A stretch of DNA of 64,000 nucleotides from Aquipseudomonas alcaligenes (GCF_900156545.1 NZ_FTNW01000002.1:496001-560000), one strand, 5' to 3'; counted from the first letter of the stretch, positions 47,105 through 57,711 are shown. A program made the numbers and translations. Notes: generated by a model from the sequence alone, not told the origin.

Positions 47105-47916
47105 TGCGCGCCCCACCCCGCCAGCCAGAGTAGTACCGCAAACAGCGGAACGGCCGCCGTCAGGCTGTCGATACGGTCGAGCACGCCACCATGACCCGGC
47201 AGCAGATTGCTGCTGTCCTTGATCCCGGACTGGCGCTTGAACATGCTCTCGGTCAGGTCACCGATCACCGACACCGCCACCACCAGAGCAGCACCACACA
47301 GCGCCAGCAGCAGAGCCTTTACCTGCCAGCCCTGCTGCAAGCCAACCACCAGGGTGATCAGCAGGCTGGCAGCCAGTCCACCATAGAAGCCCTCCCAGCT
47401 CTTGCCGGGACTGACCCGCGGCGCCAGCTTGCGCTTGCCGAACGTTTTGCCAGCGAAGTAGGCGCCGATGTCGGCCCCCCACACCAGCACCATCACGGCG
47501 ATGATCAGCGCATTGGCCTGAGGCCACTGCTTGAGCTGCACCAGGCCCTGCCAGGCCGGGAGCAGAATCAACAAACCGATCAGCAGCTTGCCGGGCAACC
47601 CGCCCCAGTAGCGACTGCTCTGCGGATAGCTGAGCACCAGCAAGGTCGCAGCCAGCCACCAGAGCACCGCAGCCCCCAGCAGCCAGGGCGCCAGCGCCGG
47701 CACCAGCCAGGCGCCATAGAGCAGCACTGCGAGCACAGCCGCATAGGCCACCCGCTGCGGCTGGGCCGCCAAGCCAGCCAGGCGCGCCCACTCCCAGGCA
47801 CCCAGGGTGACGACGGCGCCGATGAACAGGGCGAACCATGCTCCATCGAGCAGGAAGAAGCCTCCCAGGGCGATGGGCAACAGGATCAGGGCAGTGATGA
47901 CGCGCTGCTTCAGCAT
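47101..47916 (-). CDS. cdsA: Phosphatidate cytidylyltransferase
   Basis: A 271-residue inner-membrane enzyme making CDP-diacylglycerol from CTP and phosphatidic acid. The start at 47916 ([19 protein letters not shown]) overlaps the end of uppS by seven bases. Eight or so membrane helices are visible and the C-terminal family signature is intact: [33 protein letters not shown]. The upstream half of the open frame lies in uppS and is not coding. Confidence 0.95.
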   Translation of the reverse strand: MLKQRVITALILLPIALGGFFLLDGAWFALFIGAVVTLGAWEWARLAGLAAQPQRVAYAAVLAVLLYGAWLVPALAPWLLGAAVLWWLAATLLVLSYPQSSRYWGGLPGKLLIGLLILLPAWQGLVQLKQWPQANALIIAVMVLVWGADIGAYFAGKTFGKRKLAPRVSPGKSWEGFYGGLAASLLITLVVGLQQGWQVKALLLALCGAALVVAVSVIGDLTESMFKRQSGIKDSSNLLPGHGGVLDRIDSLTAAVPLFAVLLWLAGWGAQ

Positions 47917-48668
47917 TGACGAGCCTCGGCTTCCACCTGCTCGCTGGTCTTGCCGAAGCGGCGCTGGCGCTTGGAAAAATCGGCCAGCGCCTTGCGCATG
48001 GCCTCGTGCTTGAAATCCGGCCAGTACAGGTCGGAGAAATACAGCTCGGAATAGGCGAGTTGCCAGAGCAGGAAGTTGCTGATGCGGTGCTCGCCACCAG
48101 TGCGGATGCACAGATCCGGCAACGGCAGATCACCCGTGGCCAGGCAACCCTGCAGCAGCCCGGGAGTGATGTCCTCCGGCTGCAGGTGACCAGCTTGCAC
48201 CTCGCGCGCCAGACGCTGGGCAGCCTGGGCAATGTCCCACTGACCACCGTAGTTGGCGGCGACCTGCAGGACGAAACGGCTCCCACCGGCCGTCTGCTGC
48301 TCGGCTTCGCGCATGGCGGCCTGCAGCTCCGGATGGAAGCGCGAACGATCGCCAATGATGCGCAAGCTGATGGCGTTTTCCTTCAGCTTGCGCGCCTCGC
48401 GGCGCAGGGCCGAGAGAAACAGCTCCATCAATGCGCCGACCTCATCGGCCGGGCGCTGCCAGTTCTCGCTGGAGAAGGCGAACAGGGTCAGCACTTCCAC
48501 ACCGGCCTCAGCACACACTTCGATGACCGCACGCACCGCATCGACGCCGGCCTTGTGCCCGGCCACACCAGGCAGAAGACGCTTCTTCGCCCAGCGGTTG
48601 TTGCCGTCCATGATGATGGCAACGTGGCGCGGCACCAGCGCCGAGGCTTCCTGCTTCGCCTTGCTCAC
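47910..48668 (-). CDS. uppS: Undecaprenyl diphosphate synthase (cis-prenyltransferase)
   Basis: A 252-residue enzyme that elongates farnesyl diphosphate with eight isopentenyl units to make the lipid carrier for peptidoglycan and O-antigen. The catalytic Asp21 lies in AIIMDGNNRWAKKR; TLFAFSSENWQRP and the C-terminal DLCIRTGGEHRISNFLLWQ and YWPDF motifs complete the site. It overlaps cdsA and starts one base from the frr stop, showing tight coupling in the operon. Confidence 0.96.
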   Translation of the reverse strand: MSKAKQEASALVPRHVAIIMDGNNRWAKKRLLPGVAGHKAGVDAVRAVIEVCAEAGVEVLTLFAFSSENWQRPADEVGALMELFLSALRREARKLKENAISLRIIGDRSRFHPELQAAMREAEQQTAGGSRFVLQVAANYGGQWDIAQAAQRLAREVQAGHLQPEDITPGLLQGCLATGDLPLPDLCIRTGGEHRISNFLLWQLAYSELYFSDLYWPDFKHEAMRKALADFSKRQRRFGKTSEQVEAEARQC

Positions 48669-48669
48669 A

Positions 48670-49227
48670 TCACACCGCCATCAGATCGGCTTCTTTGACT
48701 TCCAGGGCCTTGTCGACTTCGGCAACGAACTTGTCGGTGAGCTTCTGCACCTCGTCGGCGGCGCGGCGCTCCTCGTCCTCGCTGATTTCCTTGTCCTTGG
48801 ACAGCTTCTTCAGCTCGGCCAGGGCATCGCGACGCACGTTGCGCACGGCCACCTTGGCATCTTCGGCCACACCACGCGCCTGCTTGGTGTAGCCCTTGCG
48901 GGTTTCCTCGGTCAGGGCCGGCATCGGCACACGGATGGTGGCGCCAGCGCTGCTCGGGTTCAGACCGAGGTCGGAGGTCATGATGGCCTTCTCGATTGCG
49001 GCGCTGAGGGTCTTGTCGTGGGCGACGATCTTCAGGGTGCGGGCATCTTCCACGGTGATCGCAGCAACCTGATTCAGCGGCATCTCGCTGCCGTAGGCCG
49101 GAACCTTGACGCTGTCCAGAATGCTCGGGTGCGCGCGACCGGTGCGAATGGAAGCCAGGTTGCGTCCCAGGGACTCCAGGGTTTTAACCATACGCTCCTG
49201 GGCGTCTTTCTTGATCTCGTTGATCAT
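48670..49227 (-). CDS. frr: Ribosome recycling factor
   Basis: A 185-residue cytoplasmic protein that splits post-termination ribosomes with EF-G. Family motifs are complete: [59 protein letters not shown] and [14 protein letters not shown]. Its ATG overlaps the pyrH stop by ATGA, the common pyrH-frr arrangement. Confidence 0.97.
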   Translation of the reverse strand: MINEIKKDAQERMVKTLESLGRNLASIRTGRAHPSILDSVKVPAYGSEMPLNQVAAITVEDARTLKIVAHDKTLSAAIEKAIMTSDLGLNPSSAGATIRVPMPALTEETRKGYTKQARGVAEDAKVAVRNVRRDALAELKKLSKDKEISEDEERRAADEVQKLTDKFVAEVDKALEVKEADLMAV

Positions 49228-49967
49228 TGTGCATCCTCCTCGATCAGGGTTCCTTCGGCACCGCCCACCACGATGTTGAGCAGGGCGCCAGGCTTGTTCA
49301 TGTTGAAGACCCGCAGCGGCATCTTGTGGTCGCGTACCAGGCAGATGGCCGTCAGGTCCATCACGCCCAGCTTGCGGTCAAGCACCTCGTCATAGGTCAG
49401 GCGCTCGAATTTCTCCGCATTGGGATCCTTGAAAGGATCGGCAGTGTACACGCCATCGACCTTGGTGGCTTTCAGCACCAGATCGGCATCGATCTCGATG
49501 GCGCGCAGGCAGGCCGCCGAATCGGTGGTGAAGAATGGGTTGCCGGTGCCGGCGGCGAAGATCACCACCTCGCCCGCGGACAGGTGGCGCATGGCCTTGC
49601 GACGATCATAGTGATCGGTTACACCCACCATGGAGATGGCCGACATCACCAGCGCCGGGATGTTCGAGCGCTCCAGTGCGTCGCGCATGGCCAGAGCGTT
49701 CATCACGGTGGCCAGCATGCCCATGTGGTCGCCGGTGACACGGTCCATGCCGGCGGCGGACAGCGCCGCGCCGCGGAACAGATTGCCACCACCGATCACC
49801 AGGCCGACCTGCACGCCAATGCCGACCAGCTGGCCAACTTCCAGCGCCATGCGATCCAGCACCTTGGGATCGATGCCGAACTCCTCCGACCCCATCAGGG
49901 CCTCGCCGCTTAACTTGAGCAGAATGCGTTTATAGCGAGGTTGACGACCACTCACCTGCTGAGCCAT
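49224..49967 (-). CDS. pyrH: UMP kinase
   Basis: A 247-residue hexameric kinase phosphorylating UMP to UDP. The start at 49967 ([19 protein letters not shown]) has GGAG nine bases upstream. Motifs: [61 protein letters not shown] and [13 protein letters not shown]. It lies downstream of tsf after a terminator and overlaps frr. Confidence 0.96.
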   Translation of the reverse strand: MAQQVSGRQPRYKRILLKLSGEALMGSEEFGIDPKVLDRMALEVGQLVGIGVQVGLVIGGGNLFRGAALSAAGMDRVTGDHMGMLATVMNALAMRDALERSNIPALVMSAISMVGVTDHYDRRKAMRHLSAGEVVIFAAGTGNPFFTTDSAACLRAIEIDADLVLKATKVDGVYTADPFKDPNAEKFERLTYDEVLDRKLGVMDLTAICLVRDHKMPLRVFNMNKPGALLNIVVGGAEGTLIEEDAQ

Positions 49968-50062
49968 TGCGTATCTCTCCTGCGGCGTTGTTTGGCTGTT
50001 CATTTTACCCGGCAGTCAGACCACTGCCCGGTGAATTCGTGCGGGATGCTCCCGCGCTTTGC

Positions 50063-50096
50063 AAAAGAGGCTGCACGCGTGAGCGGGCAGCCTCTT
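50063..50096 (-). terminator. Rho-independent terminator after tsf
   Basis: AAGAGGCTGC / GCAGCCTCTT, a ten-base stem with a 12-base loop, lies 24 bases past the tsf stop and is followed on the minus strand by TTGCAAAG. It separates rpsB-tsf from pyrH-frr. Confidence 0.78.
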
Positions 50097-50119
50097 CTGT
50101 TCAACAGTTTGAAACCGTC

Positions 50120-50983
50120 TTACTGCTTGGCAGCGGCTACCTGAGCAGCAACTTCTGCAGCGAAGTCAGCCTCGACCTTCTCGATGCCCTCGCCCACTTC
50201 GAAGCGGATGAAGGAAACGATTTCGGCGCCGGCTTTCTTGACCAGGTCACCGACCTTGACTTCCGGATCCATGACGAAGGCTTGCTCGACCAGGCTGGCT
50301 TCGGCCAGGAACTTGGCGATACGGCCCTTGACCATGTTCTCGACGATGTTTTCCGGCTTGCCGGCGATCTTCTCGGCGTTCAGCTGCAGGAAGATTTCCT
50401 TTTCCTTGGCGATCAGCTCTTCGGAAACGTCCGACGGGCTCAGAACGGCAGGGTTGGAAGCAGCGACGTGCATGGCAACGTGCTTGGCCAGTTCTTCGTT
50501 GCCGCCTTTCAGGACAACCAGAACACCGATGCGGTGGCCGTGCAGGTAGGAACCAACGACATCACCTTCAACAGCGGCCAGACGACGGATGTTGACGTTC
50601 TCGCCGCACTTGGCAACCAGAGCCTCACGAGCAGACTCGCGGGAAGCGATCAGCGGAGCGGCTTCGGTCAGCTTCTGCGCGAAGGCTTCGTCCAGGCTTT
50701 CCTTGACGAAGGCCTTGAAGTCGTCCTGCAGGGCCAGGAAGTCGGTCTGCGAGTTGACTTCGATCAGCAGGCCACGGCCACCTTCGACGCGGGCGGCGAT
50801 GGCGCCTTCAGCGGCGACGTTGCCGGCTTTCTTGGCGGCCTTGATGGCACCAGAAGCGCGCATGTCGTCGATGGCCTTCTCGATGTCGCCACCGGCGGCA
50901 ACCAGGGCCTTCTTGCACTCCATCATGCCTTGGCCGGTGCGCTCGCGCAGTTCTTTAACCAGGGCTGCAGTGATTTCTGCCAT
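50120..50983 (-). CDS. tsf: Elongation factor Ts
   Basis: A 287-residue nucleotide exchange factor for EF-Tu. The start at 50983 ([20 protein letters not shown]) has AGGA upstream. Motifs: [22 protein letters not shown], split here as [12 protein letters not shown] and [11 protein letters not shown], and [16 protein letters not shown] and the C-terminal coiled-coil part. It follows rpsB after an attenuator hairpin, as in most bacteria. Confidence 0.97.
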   Translation of the reverse strand: MAEITAALVKELRERTGQGMMECKKALVAAGGDIEKAIDDMRASGAIKAAKKAGNVAAEGAIAARVEGGRGLLIEVNSQTDFLALQDDFKAFVKESLDEAFAQKLTEAAPLIASRESAREALVAKCGENVNIRRLAAVEGDVVGSYLHGHRIGVLVVLKGGNEELAKHVAMHVAASNPAVLSPSDVSEELIAKEKEIFLQLNAEKIAGKPENIVENMVKGRIAKFLAEASLVEQAFVMDPEVKVGDLVKKAGAEIVSFIRFEVGEGIEKVEADFAAEVAAQVAAAKQ

Positions 50984-51054
50984 GTTCCTAATCCTCTTGA
51001 AGTGGTGTTCAACCATTCAACCCGGCCACGCCGGGCACAAAATTCGTAAGTGGC

Positions 51055-51076
51055 AAAAAGGGGGCCTAGCCCCCTT
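51055..51076 (-). terminator. Terminator/attenuator between rpsB and tsf
   Basis: AAGGGGGC / GCCCCCTT with a three-base loop, followed on the minus strand by TTTGCCAC. It sits in the 122-base rpsB-tsf spacer, where partial termination is commonly used to set S2 and EF-Ts ratios. Confidence 0.75.
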
Positions 51077-51105
51077 CTCGCACAACGGGATGCTCGATCC
51101 CGTTA

Positions 51106-51846
51106 TCAGCCTTCGCTGGCCTCGGAGGCGGCTTCTTCGACGAACTCGTCGGCGCCACCAGCGGAGTTGCCACGACCACGGATCACGGCATCAGCCATGG
51201 CACCCATGTACAGCTGAATGGCGCGGATGGCGTCGTCGTTACCCGGGATGATGTAGTCAACGCCTTCCGGGCTGCTGTTGGTATCGACAACGCCGATGAC
51301 CGGGATGCCCAGCTTGTTGGCTTCGGTGATGGCGATGCGCTCGTGATCAACGTCGATCACGAACAGAGCGTCCGGCAGACCGCCCATATCCTTGATACCG
51401 CCCAGGCTGCGATCCAGTTTTTCCAGATCACGGGAGCGCATCAGAGCTTCTTTCTTGGTCAGCTTGGCGAAGGTGCCGTCCTGGGACTGGGTTTCCAGAT
51501 CGCGCAGGCGCTTGATCGAAGCACGGATGGTCTTGTAGTTGGTCAGCATGCCGCCGAGCCAGCGGTGGTCGACATACGGAGAACCGCAACGTGCAGCTTC
51601 TTCAGCCACGATCTTGCCGGCGGAGCGCTTGGTGCCAACGAACAGGATCTTGTTCTTGCCAGCAGCCAGCTTCTCAACGAAGGACAGAGCCTCGTTGAAC
51701 ATCGGCAGGGTTTTTTCGAGGTTGATGATGTGAATCTTGTTGCGCGCGCCGAAAATGTACTTGCCCATTTTCGGATTCCAGTAACGGGTCTGGTGGCCGA
51801 AGTGCACACCGGCCTTCAGCATATCGCGCATATTGACTTGGGACAT
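51106..51846 (-). CDS. rpsB: 30S ribosomal protein S2
   Basis: A 246-residue protein of the small subunit. The start at 51846 ([19 protein letters not shown]) is conserved and preceded by AAGGA. Motifs: [42 protein letters not shown] and the signature [19 protein letters not shown]. The acidic tail ([13 protein letters not shown]) is usual. It begins the rpsB-tsf operon from a promoter at about 51980. Confidence 0.97.
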   Translation of the reverse strand: MSQVNMRDMLKAGVHFGHQTRYWNPKMGKYIFGARNKIHIINLEKTLPMFNEALSFVEKLAAGKNKILFVGTKRSAGKIVAEEAARCGSPYVDHRWLGGMLTNYKTIRASIKRLRDLETQSQDGTFAKLTKKEALMRSRDLEKLDRSLGGIKDMGGLPDALFVIDVDHERIAITEANKLGIPVIGVVDTNSSPEGVDYIIPGNDDAIRAIQLYMGAMADAVIRGRGNSAGGADEFVEEAASEASEG

Positions 51847-51971
51847 GATAGTTCCTTGATAAGTCGGGTTAGGCCTCCACGCATCCCAATTTCCAACCCT
51901 TGCGGGCACCCAGGAAATCGTGTCGACACGTGTGCGGGTTAATGCCTCACGAGCCCTCAGCCCGTAAAGCG
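51847..51971 (-). promoter_or_regulatory. rpsB 5' leader
   Basis: About 125 untranslated bases separate the predicted start of transcription from the rpsB ATG. They include a 12-base perfect palindrome CGTGTCGACACG (51919-51930). S2 represses its own operon through the rpsB leader in other gammaproteobacteria, so this is the expected place for that control; I cannot confirm the S2-binding fold here. Confidence 0.45.
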
Positions 51972-51977
51972 GCGCGT

Positions 51978-51986
51978 TTTATACCA
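51978..51986 (-). promoter_or_regulatory. Extended -10 promoter of rpsB-tsf
   Basis: The minus strand reads TGGTATAAAAC: an extended -10 (TG at 51985-51986, TATAAA at 51978-51983). No convincing -35 hexamer is present. Confidence 0.6.
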
Positions 51987-52051
51987 CACAAAGGCGCAGC
52001 AAGCTAGCCGAAAGGCACTTTGGTCCTGCGCCGCCGCCCGCCAGCTTTCTT

Positions 52052-52060
52052 TGTTAGAAT
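52052..52060 (+). promoter_or_regulatory. Extended -10 promoter of map-glnD
   Basis: TGTTAGAAT: TG at 52052-52053 and TAGAAT at 52055-52060, about 50 bases before the map ATG. Its -10 is about 70 bases from the divergent rpsB -10. The -35 region is not recognisable. Confidence 0.5.
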
Positions 52061-52109
52061 CGCCACCTTCCCAGATATGCCTAGCGCCACCGGCGCCGAG
52101 AGAGACCGC

Positions 52110-52910
52110 ATGACCGTCACCATCAAGACGCCCGACGAAATCGAAAAGATGCGCGTAGCCGGCCGCCTGGCCGCCGAAGTGCTGGAGATGATCGGCGAGC
52201 ACGTCAAGCCCGGCGTCACCACCGAGGAAATCGACCGCATCTGCCACGACTATATCGTCAACGTGCAGAAAGCCATCCCTGCCCCGCTCAACTACGGCGC
52301 CGCACCGGGCCGCCCGGGCTTCCCCAAGTCGATCTGCACCTCGATCAACCATGTGGTCTGCCATGGCATCCCCAACGACAAGCCACTGAAAGACGGTGAC
52401 GTGCTGAATATCGACGTCACCGTGATCAAGGACGGCTACCACGGCGACACCAGCAAGATGTTCATGGTCGGCAAGGTGCCGGAGTGGGCCCAGCGCCTGG
52501 CCCAGGTCACCCAGGAATGCATGTACAAGGGTATCCAGCTGGTCAAGCCGGGCGCACGCCTGGGCGATATCGGCGAGGTGATCCAGAAGCACGCCGAGAA
52601 GAACGGCTTCTCGGTGGTACGCGAGTACTGCGGCCACGGCATCGGCGCGGTATTCCACGAGGAGCCGCAGGTCCTGCACTATGGCCGCGCCGGCACCGGC
52701 GTGGAGCTCAAGGAAGGCATGACCTTCACCATCGAGCCAATGATCAACCAGGGCCGCGCGGAAACCCGCCTGCTCGGCGATGGCTGGACCGCCATCACCA
52801 AGGACCGCAAGCTCTCCGCCCAGTGGGAACACACCGTGCTGGTCACCGCCGACGGCTACGAGATCCTCACCCTGCGCAGCGACGACACCCTGCCGCGCAC
52901 CTCGGCCTGA
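52110..52910 (+). CDS. map: Type I methionine aminopeptidase
   Basis: A 266-residue metalloenzyme removing N-terminal Met from new proteins. The start at 52110 (MTVTIKTPDEIEKMRVAG) is the conserved one. Metal ligands are in VLNIDVTVIKDGYHGDTSKM (two Asp), CGHGIGAVFHEEP (His), FTIEPMIN (Glu) and QWEHTVLV (Glu). It is divergent from rpsB and 32 bases before glnD, as in other proteobacteria. Confidence 0.97.
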   Translation: MTVTIKTPDEIEKMRVAGRLAAEVLEMIGEHVKPGVTTEEIDRICHDYIVNVQKAIPAPLNYGAAPGRPGFPKSICTSINHVVCHGIPNDKPLKDGDVLNIDVTVIKDGYHGDTSKMFMVGKVPEWAQRLAQVTQECMYKGIQLVKPGARLGDIGEVIQKHAEKNGFSVVREYCGHGIGAVFHEEPQVLHYGRAGTGVELKEGMTFTIEPMINQGRAETRLLGDGWTAITKDRKLSAQWEHTVLVTADGYEILTLRSDDTLPRTSA

Positions 52911-52942
52911 GTTCAATACATATATAGAGAAGGTAGGCACGC

Positions 52943-55645
52943 ATGCCGCAGATGGACCCGGAGTTGTTTGACCGCGGCCAGTTCCAGGCGGAACTGGCGC
53001 TCAAGTCCAGTCCCATCGCTGCCTTCAAGAAGGCCATCAAGCAGGCGCGCGAGGTGCTCGACGGGCGCTTTCGCGAGGGCCGCGACATCCGTCGCCTGGT
53101 CGAGGATCGCGCCTGGTTCGTCGACCAGATCCTCCAGGAAGCCTGGAAGCGCTTCGACTGGAGCGAGGATGCTGACATCGCCCTGCTGGCCGTCGGCGGC
53201 TATGGCCGCGGCGAGCTGCACCCGAACTCCGACATCGACCTGCTGATCCTGCTCGATAGCGCCGACCACGAGGTCTTCCGTACGCCGATCGAGGGTTTCC
53301 TCACCCTGCTCTGGGACATCGGTCTGGAAGTCGGGCAAAGCGTGCGCTCGGTCGCCGAGTGCGCCGAAGAGGCACGCGCCGACCTGACGGTGGTCACCAA
53401 CCTGATGGAAAGCCGCACCATCGCCGGCCCCGAGCATCTGCGCCAGCGCATGCAGAAAGTCACCGCCAGCGACCGCATGTGGCCGAGCAAGGAGTTCTTC
53501 CTGGCCAAGCGCAAGGAAGCCAAGGCGCGCCACGCCAAGTACAACGATACCGAGTACAACCTGGAACCCAACGTCAAGGGTTCGCCCGGCGGCCTGCGTG
53601 ATATCCAGACCATCCTCTGGGTGGCGCGCCGCCAGTTCGGCAGCCTCAACCTGCACTCCCTTGTGCAGCAGGGTTTCCTGGTCGACAGCGAGTACGGCAT
53701 GCTGGCTGCCAGCCAGGAGTTCCTGTGGAAGGTGCGCTACGCCCTGCACATGCTGGCCGGGCGCGCCGAAGACCGCCTGCTGTTCGACCATCAGCGCAAG
53801 ATCGCCGCCCTGCTCGGCTTCGAGGACGGTGAAGGAAAGCTGGCCGTCGAACGCTTCATGCAGAAGTACTACCGGGTGGTGATGGGCGTTGCCGAGCTGT
53901 CCGAGCTGATCAACCAGCACTTCGAGGACGTCCTCCTGCGCGAGGGCGAGCGCGGCGCGGCACAGCCGCTGAACAGCCGCTTCCAGGTCCGCGACGGCTA
54001 TATCGAGGTCACCAGCCAGGGCGTATTCAAGCGCACGCCCTTCGCCATCCTCGAGGTGTTCGTGCTGATGGCCCAGCACCCCGAGATCAAGGGCGTGCGC
54101 GCCGACACCATTCGCCTGCTGCGCGACAGCCGTCACCTGATCGACGACGACTTCCGCCGCGACATCCGCAATACCAGCCTGTTCATCGAGCTGTTCAAGT
54201 CACCGCAGGGCATCCACCGCAACCTGCGCCGGATGAACCGCTACGGCATCCTCGGCCGCTACCTGCCGGAGTTCGGCCATATCGTCGGGCAGATGCAGCA
54301 CGACCTGTTCCACATCTATACGGTGGACGCGCACACGCTCAACCTGATCAAGCACCTGCGCAAGCTGAAATGGCCAGAGCTGGCGGAGAAGTTCCCGCTG
54401 GCCAGCAAGGTCATCGACAAGCTGCCCAAACCCGAACTGATCTACATCGCAGGGCTCTATCACGATATCGGCAAGGGCCGTGGCGGCGACCACTCGGAGC
54501 TCGGCGCGGTCGATGCCGAGGCCTTCTGCGCCCGCCACCAGCTGCCCGCCTGGGACAGCCGCCTGATCACCTGGCTGGTGCAGAACCACCTGGTGATGTC
54601 GACCACCGCCCAGCGCAAGGACCTCTCCGACCCGCAGGTGATCTTCGACTTCGCCCAGCAGGTCGGCGACCAGACCCGCCTCGACTACCTCTACGTGCTG
54701 ACCGTGGCCGACATCAACGCCACCAACCCCAGCCTGTGGAACTCCTGGCGCGCCAGCCTGCTGCGCCAGCTGTATACCGAGACCAAACGCGCCCTGCGCC
54801 GCGGCCTTGAGAACCCGCTGGACCGCGAGGAGCAGATCCGCCAGACGCAGAGCGCGGCGATCGATATCCTGGTGCGTGGCGGTATCGACCAGGACGACGC
54901 CGAGCAACTATGGAGCCAGCTCGGCGACGACTACTTCCTGCGCCACACCGCCGCCGACGTGGCCTGGCACACCGAAGCCATCCTCCAGCACCCGGCCGGC
55001 AAGGACCCGCTGGTCTTGATCAAGGAGACCGCCCAGCGCGAGTTCGAGGGCGCCACCCAGATCTTCATCTACGCCCCGGACCAGCACGACTTCTTCGCCG
55101 TGACCGTGGCCGCCATGGACCAGCTCAACCTGAACATCCATGACGCCCGGGTGATCACCTCCACCAGCCAGTTCACCCTCGACACCTACATCGTGCTGGA
55201 TGCCGACGGCGGCCGTATTGGCGACAACCCGGCGCGCATCAAGCAGATCCGCGACGGCCTGGTCGAGGCCCTGCGCAACCCGGACGAGTACCCGGCGATC
55301 ATCCAGCGCCGCGTGCCGCGCCAGCTCAAGCACTTCGCCTTCGCCCCACTGGTGAGCATCCACAACGACGCGCAGCGCCCGGTCACCGTCCTGGAGATCA
55401 CCGCCCCCGACCGCCCCGGCCTGCTGGCGCGGATCGGCAAGATCTTCCTCGACTTCGACCTATCGCTGCAGAACGCCAAGATCGCCACCCTCGGCGAGCG
55501 GGTGGAGGACGTGTTCTTCATCACCGACGCCCACAACCAGCCGCTGGCCGACCCCGAGCTGTGCGCACGCCTGCAGGACGCCATCGTCCAGCAGCTGTCG
55601 CAGGCCAATGGCGAGAACGTCAGCCTCGGCTCCATCAGCATCTGA
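52943..55645 (+). CDS. glnD: Bifunctional uridylyltransferase/uridylyl-removing enzyme GlnD
   Basis: A 900-residue nitrogen sensor that uridylylates PII when glutamine is low and removes UMP when it is high. Order: nucleotidyltransferase domain with [17 protein letters not shown] (about 86-102), linker, HD hydrolase domain with [16 protein letters not shown] (about 505-520), and two C-terminal ACT domains for glutamine (about 715 onward, with [10 protein letters not shown]; and about 813 onward, with [12 protein letters not shown]). Both catalytic sites look intact. It is co-transcribed with map and probably with dapC 49 bases downstream. Confidence 0.97.
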   Translation: MPQMDPELFDRGQFQAELALKSSPIAAFKKAIKQAREVLDGRFREGRDIRRLVEDRAWFVDQILQEAWKRFDWSEDADIALLAVGGYGRGELHPNSDIDLLILLDSADHEVFRTPIEGFLTLLWDIGLEVGQSVRSVAECAEEARADLTVVTNLMESRTIAGPEHLRQRMQKVTASDRMWPSKEFFLAKRKEAKARHAKYNDTEYNLEPNVKGSPGGLRDIQTILWVARRQFGSLNLHSLVQQGFLVDSEYGMLAASQEFLWKVRYALHMLAGRAEDRLLFDHQRKIAALLGFEDGEGKLAVERFMQKYYRVVMGVAELSELINQHFEDVLLREGERGAAQPLNSRFQVRDGYIEVTSQGVFKRTPFAILEVFVLMAQHPEIKGVRADTIRLLRDSRHLIDDDFRRDIRNTSLFIELFKSPQGIHRNLRRMNRYGILGRYLPEFGHIVGQMQHDLFHIYTVDAHTLNLIKHLRKLKWPELAEKFPLASKVIDKLPKPELIYIAGLYHDIGKGRGGDHSELGAVDAEAFCARHQLPAWDSRLITWLVQNHLVMSTTAQRKDLSDPQVIFDFAQQVGDQTRLDYLYVLTVADINATNPSLWNSWRASLLRQLYTETKRALRRGLENPLDREEQIRQTQSAAIDILVRGGIDQDDAEQLWSQLGDDYFLRHTAADVAWHTEAILQHPAGKDPLVLIKETAQREFEGATQIFIYAPDQHDFFAVTVAAMDQLNLNIHDARVITSTSQFTLDTYIVLDADGGRIGDNPARIKQIRDGLVEALRNPDEYPAIIQRRVPRQLKHFAFAPLVSIHNDAQRPVTVLEITAPDRPGLLARIGKIFLDFDLSLQNAKIATLGERVEDVFFITDAHNQPLADPELCARLQDAIVQQLSQANGENVSLGSISI

Positions 55646-55694
55646 ACCCGGCCGGGCGCCACGCGCCCGGCCCGCAAGCGCCCGAAGAGACACC

Positions 55695-56888
55695 ATGAAC
55701 CACGCCCTGACCCAGCTGCAGCCCTACCCCTTCGAGAAACTGCGCGCCCTGCTCGCCGGCGCCCAGCCGCCCGCCGACAAGCGACCGATCGCGCTGTCCA
55801 TCGGCGAGCCCAAGCACAAGTCGCCGGACTTCGTCGCCCAGGCCCTGGCGAACAACCTCGACCAGCTGGCCGTGTACCCCACAACCCTGGGCATTCCGGC
55901 GCTGCGCGAAGCCATCGCCGCCTGGTGCGAGCGTCGCTTCGGCGTGCCAAGCGGCTGGCTGGATGCCGCCCGCCACGTGCTGCCGGTCAACGGCACCCGC
56001 GAGGCGCTGTTCGCCTTTACCCAGACGGTGGTGCAGCGTGACGTTGGCGGACTGGTGGTCAGCCCCAATCCGTTCTATCAGATCTACGAAGGCGCGGCGC
56101 TGCTGGCCGGCGCCGAGCCGCACTACCTGCCATGCCTGGAAGACAACGGCTTCAATCCGGACTTCGACGCCGTGCCGGCCGATATCTGGCAGCGCTGCCA
56201 GATTCTCTTCCTCTGCTCGCCGGGCAACCCCACCGGCGCCCTGGTACCGATGGAGCAGCTGAAGAAGCTGATCGCCCTGGCCGACGAGCACGACTTCGTG
56301 ATCGCCGCCGACGAGTGCTACAGCGAACTGTATTTCGACGAAGAGAATCCGCCACCCGGCCTGCTCAGCGCCTGCGCCGAGCTGGGCCGCAGCGACTTCA
56401 AGCGCTGCGTGGTGTTCCACAGCCTGTCCAAGCGCTCCAACCTGCCGGGCCTGCGCTCGGGTTTCGTCGCCGGCGATGCCGAGATTCTCAAAGCCTTCCT
56501 GCTCTATCGCACCTATCACGGCTGCGCCATGCCGGTACAGACCCAGCTGGCCAGCATCGCCGCCTGGCAGGACGAGACCCACGTGCGCGCCAATCGCGAC
56601 CAGTACCGCGCCAAGTACGACGCCGTGCTGGAGATCCTGCAACCGGTGCTGGACGTGCAGCGCCCGGACGGCAGCTTCTACCTGTGGGCCAGGACCCCGG
56701 GCGACGACATGGTGTTCACCCGCGAGCTGTTCGCCCGCGAGCATGTCACCGTGGTGCCGGGCTCCTACCTGTCACGCGAAGTGAACGGCGAGAACCCTGG
56801 CGCCGGGCGTATCCGCATGGCCCTGGTCGCGCCGCTGGCGGAGTGCATCGAGGCGGCGCAGCGCATCCGCCACTTCCTGCAGGGCTGA
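55695..56888 (+). CDS. dapC: N-succinyldiaminopimelate aminotransferase DapC
   Basis: A 397-residue fold-type I PLP aminotransferase of lysine and diaminopimelate synthesis. The start at 55695 (MNHALTQLQPYPFEKLR) avoids overlap with glnD. Motifs: SIGEPKHKSPDFV, NGTREALFAF, NPFYQIYEGAAL, CSPGNPTGALVP, AADECYSELYF and the PLP Lys in SLSKRSNLPGLRSGF. DapD, which supplies its substrate, lies 2.4 kb downstream. Its stop directly abuts the stop of the convergent PL7 gene. Confidence 0.94.
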   Translation: MNHALTQLQPYPFEKLRALLAGAQPPADKRPIALSIGEPKHKSPDFVAQALANNLDQLAVYPTTLGIPALREAIAAWCERRFGVPSGWLDAARHVLPVNGTREALFAFTQTVVQRDVGGLVVSPNPFYQIYEGAALLAGAEPHYLPCLEDNGFNPDFDAVPADIWQRCQILFLCSPGNPTGALVPMEQLKKLIALADEHDFVIAADECYSELYFDEENPPPGLLSACAELGRSDFKRCVVFHSLSKRSNLPGLRSGFVAGDAEILKAFLLYRTYHGCAMPVQTQLASIAAWQDETHVRANRDQYRAKYDAVLEILQPVLDVQRPDGSFYLWARTPGDDMVFTRELFAREHVTVVPGSYLSREVNGENPGAGRIRMALVAPLAECIEAAQRIRHFLQG

Positions 56889-57554
56889 CTACTTGGCCTG
56901 GTGACCGACCTGCAGGGCGTGGACGGTCACCCGCCCGCCCTCGGTGGCCGGCCCCTGGTTGTCCGGGATGTAGTTGCCGGCCTTGAAATAGAAAGCCTTC
57001 TTCGACCAGGCCGTGTTGATGGTGGTGCTGTATTGCAGGCCGGCGACCTCGACATCCAGCCGCCCACTGGGTGAAACCTTGAAGCTGTAGTCGAACGCCG
57101 TGTCCAGCGGCATGCTCTTGTAGGTGAGCACCACCGGGCTGCTGGCATCGCTGGGCTTGCGGCGCAGCGTCACGTCGAGGTAGCCGACGCCACGGTCCAT
57201 GCGGTAGCTGAGCTTGAGGAAGGGGTAGGGATTATCCTTGGCGTGGATCTGCCCGATGATCACCGCGCCTACCGACGGCAGCTGGTTCACCTCCATACGC
57301 GCACTCAGGGTGGCCGTCCCCTCGATGTACTTCCAGTTGCGCGGTGTGCCGTCGGCATAGGCCTCGCGCAGCTCGGTGCGCGGGTAATCGCTGAGGTTGG
57401 TACTGGTGCCGCTGACCGGGGCCCAGAAGCGGATGGAGCTGCCATCCGGTTTGAAATACTGGTCGCTGTATCCTGCCACCAGCCGCGGGCTGGTGATCAC
57501 GACTACGGGGTCCCCTTCAGGGATCGACAGATCCCAGTGGCCAAGGTCGATCAT
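56889..57554 (-). CDS. Polysaccharide lyase family 7 protein (alginate lyase)
   Basis: A 221-residue jelly-roll lyase expected to cleave alginate by beta-elimination. All three PL7 signatures are present: YPRTELRE with Arg59, IIGQIHA with Gln102 and His104, and YFKAGNYIPDN with Tyr195, so the active site looks complete. The ATG at 57554 has AGAGAGG upstream. No signal peptide is visible: the protein starts MIDLGHWDLSIPEGDP, so it is either cytoplasmic or exported by another route; P. aeruginosa PA1167, a PL7 relative, begins similarly. It is on the opposite strand from dapC and yffB and looks like an insertion into a conserved block. Confidence 0.92.
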   Translation of the reverse strand: MIDLGHWDLSIPEGDPVVVITSPRLVAGYSDQYFKPDGSSIRFWAPVSGTSTNLSDYPRTELREAYADGTPRNWKYIEGTATLSARMEVNQLPSVGAVIIGQIHAKDNPYPFLKLSYRMDRGVGYLDVTLRRKPSDASSPVVLTYKSMPLDTAFDYSFKVSPSGRLDVEVAGLQYSTTINTAWSKKAFYFKAGNYIPDNQGPATEGGRVTVHALQVGHQAK

Positions 57555-57711
57555 GGTGTGCACCTCTCTACGTCGCACGCCACGCAGGATAGGGAGAGGC
57601 CATCGATAGATTTTTCGACTGCATCGCATAACGAAGTGTCATTCGTCAGGCGCCACACTTCCGTCGCAACGTCCATTAACAGCGCGGTGCCAGTCCAAGC
57701 CGCATCAGGCA

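Noticed and set aside
47917..48111. 65-codon N-terminal extension of CdsA
   Set aside because: It lies wholly inside uppS in another frame and lacks membrane character; translation from 47916 begins with the conserved [14 protein letters not shown] segment.
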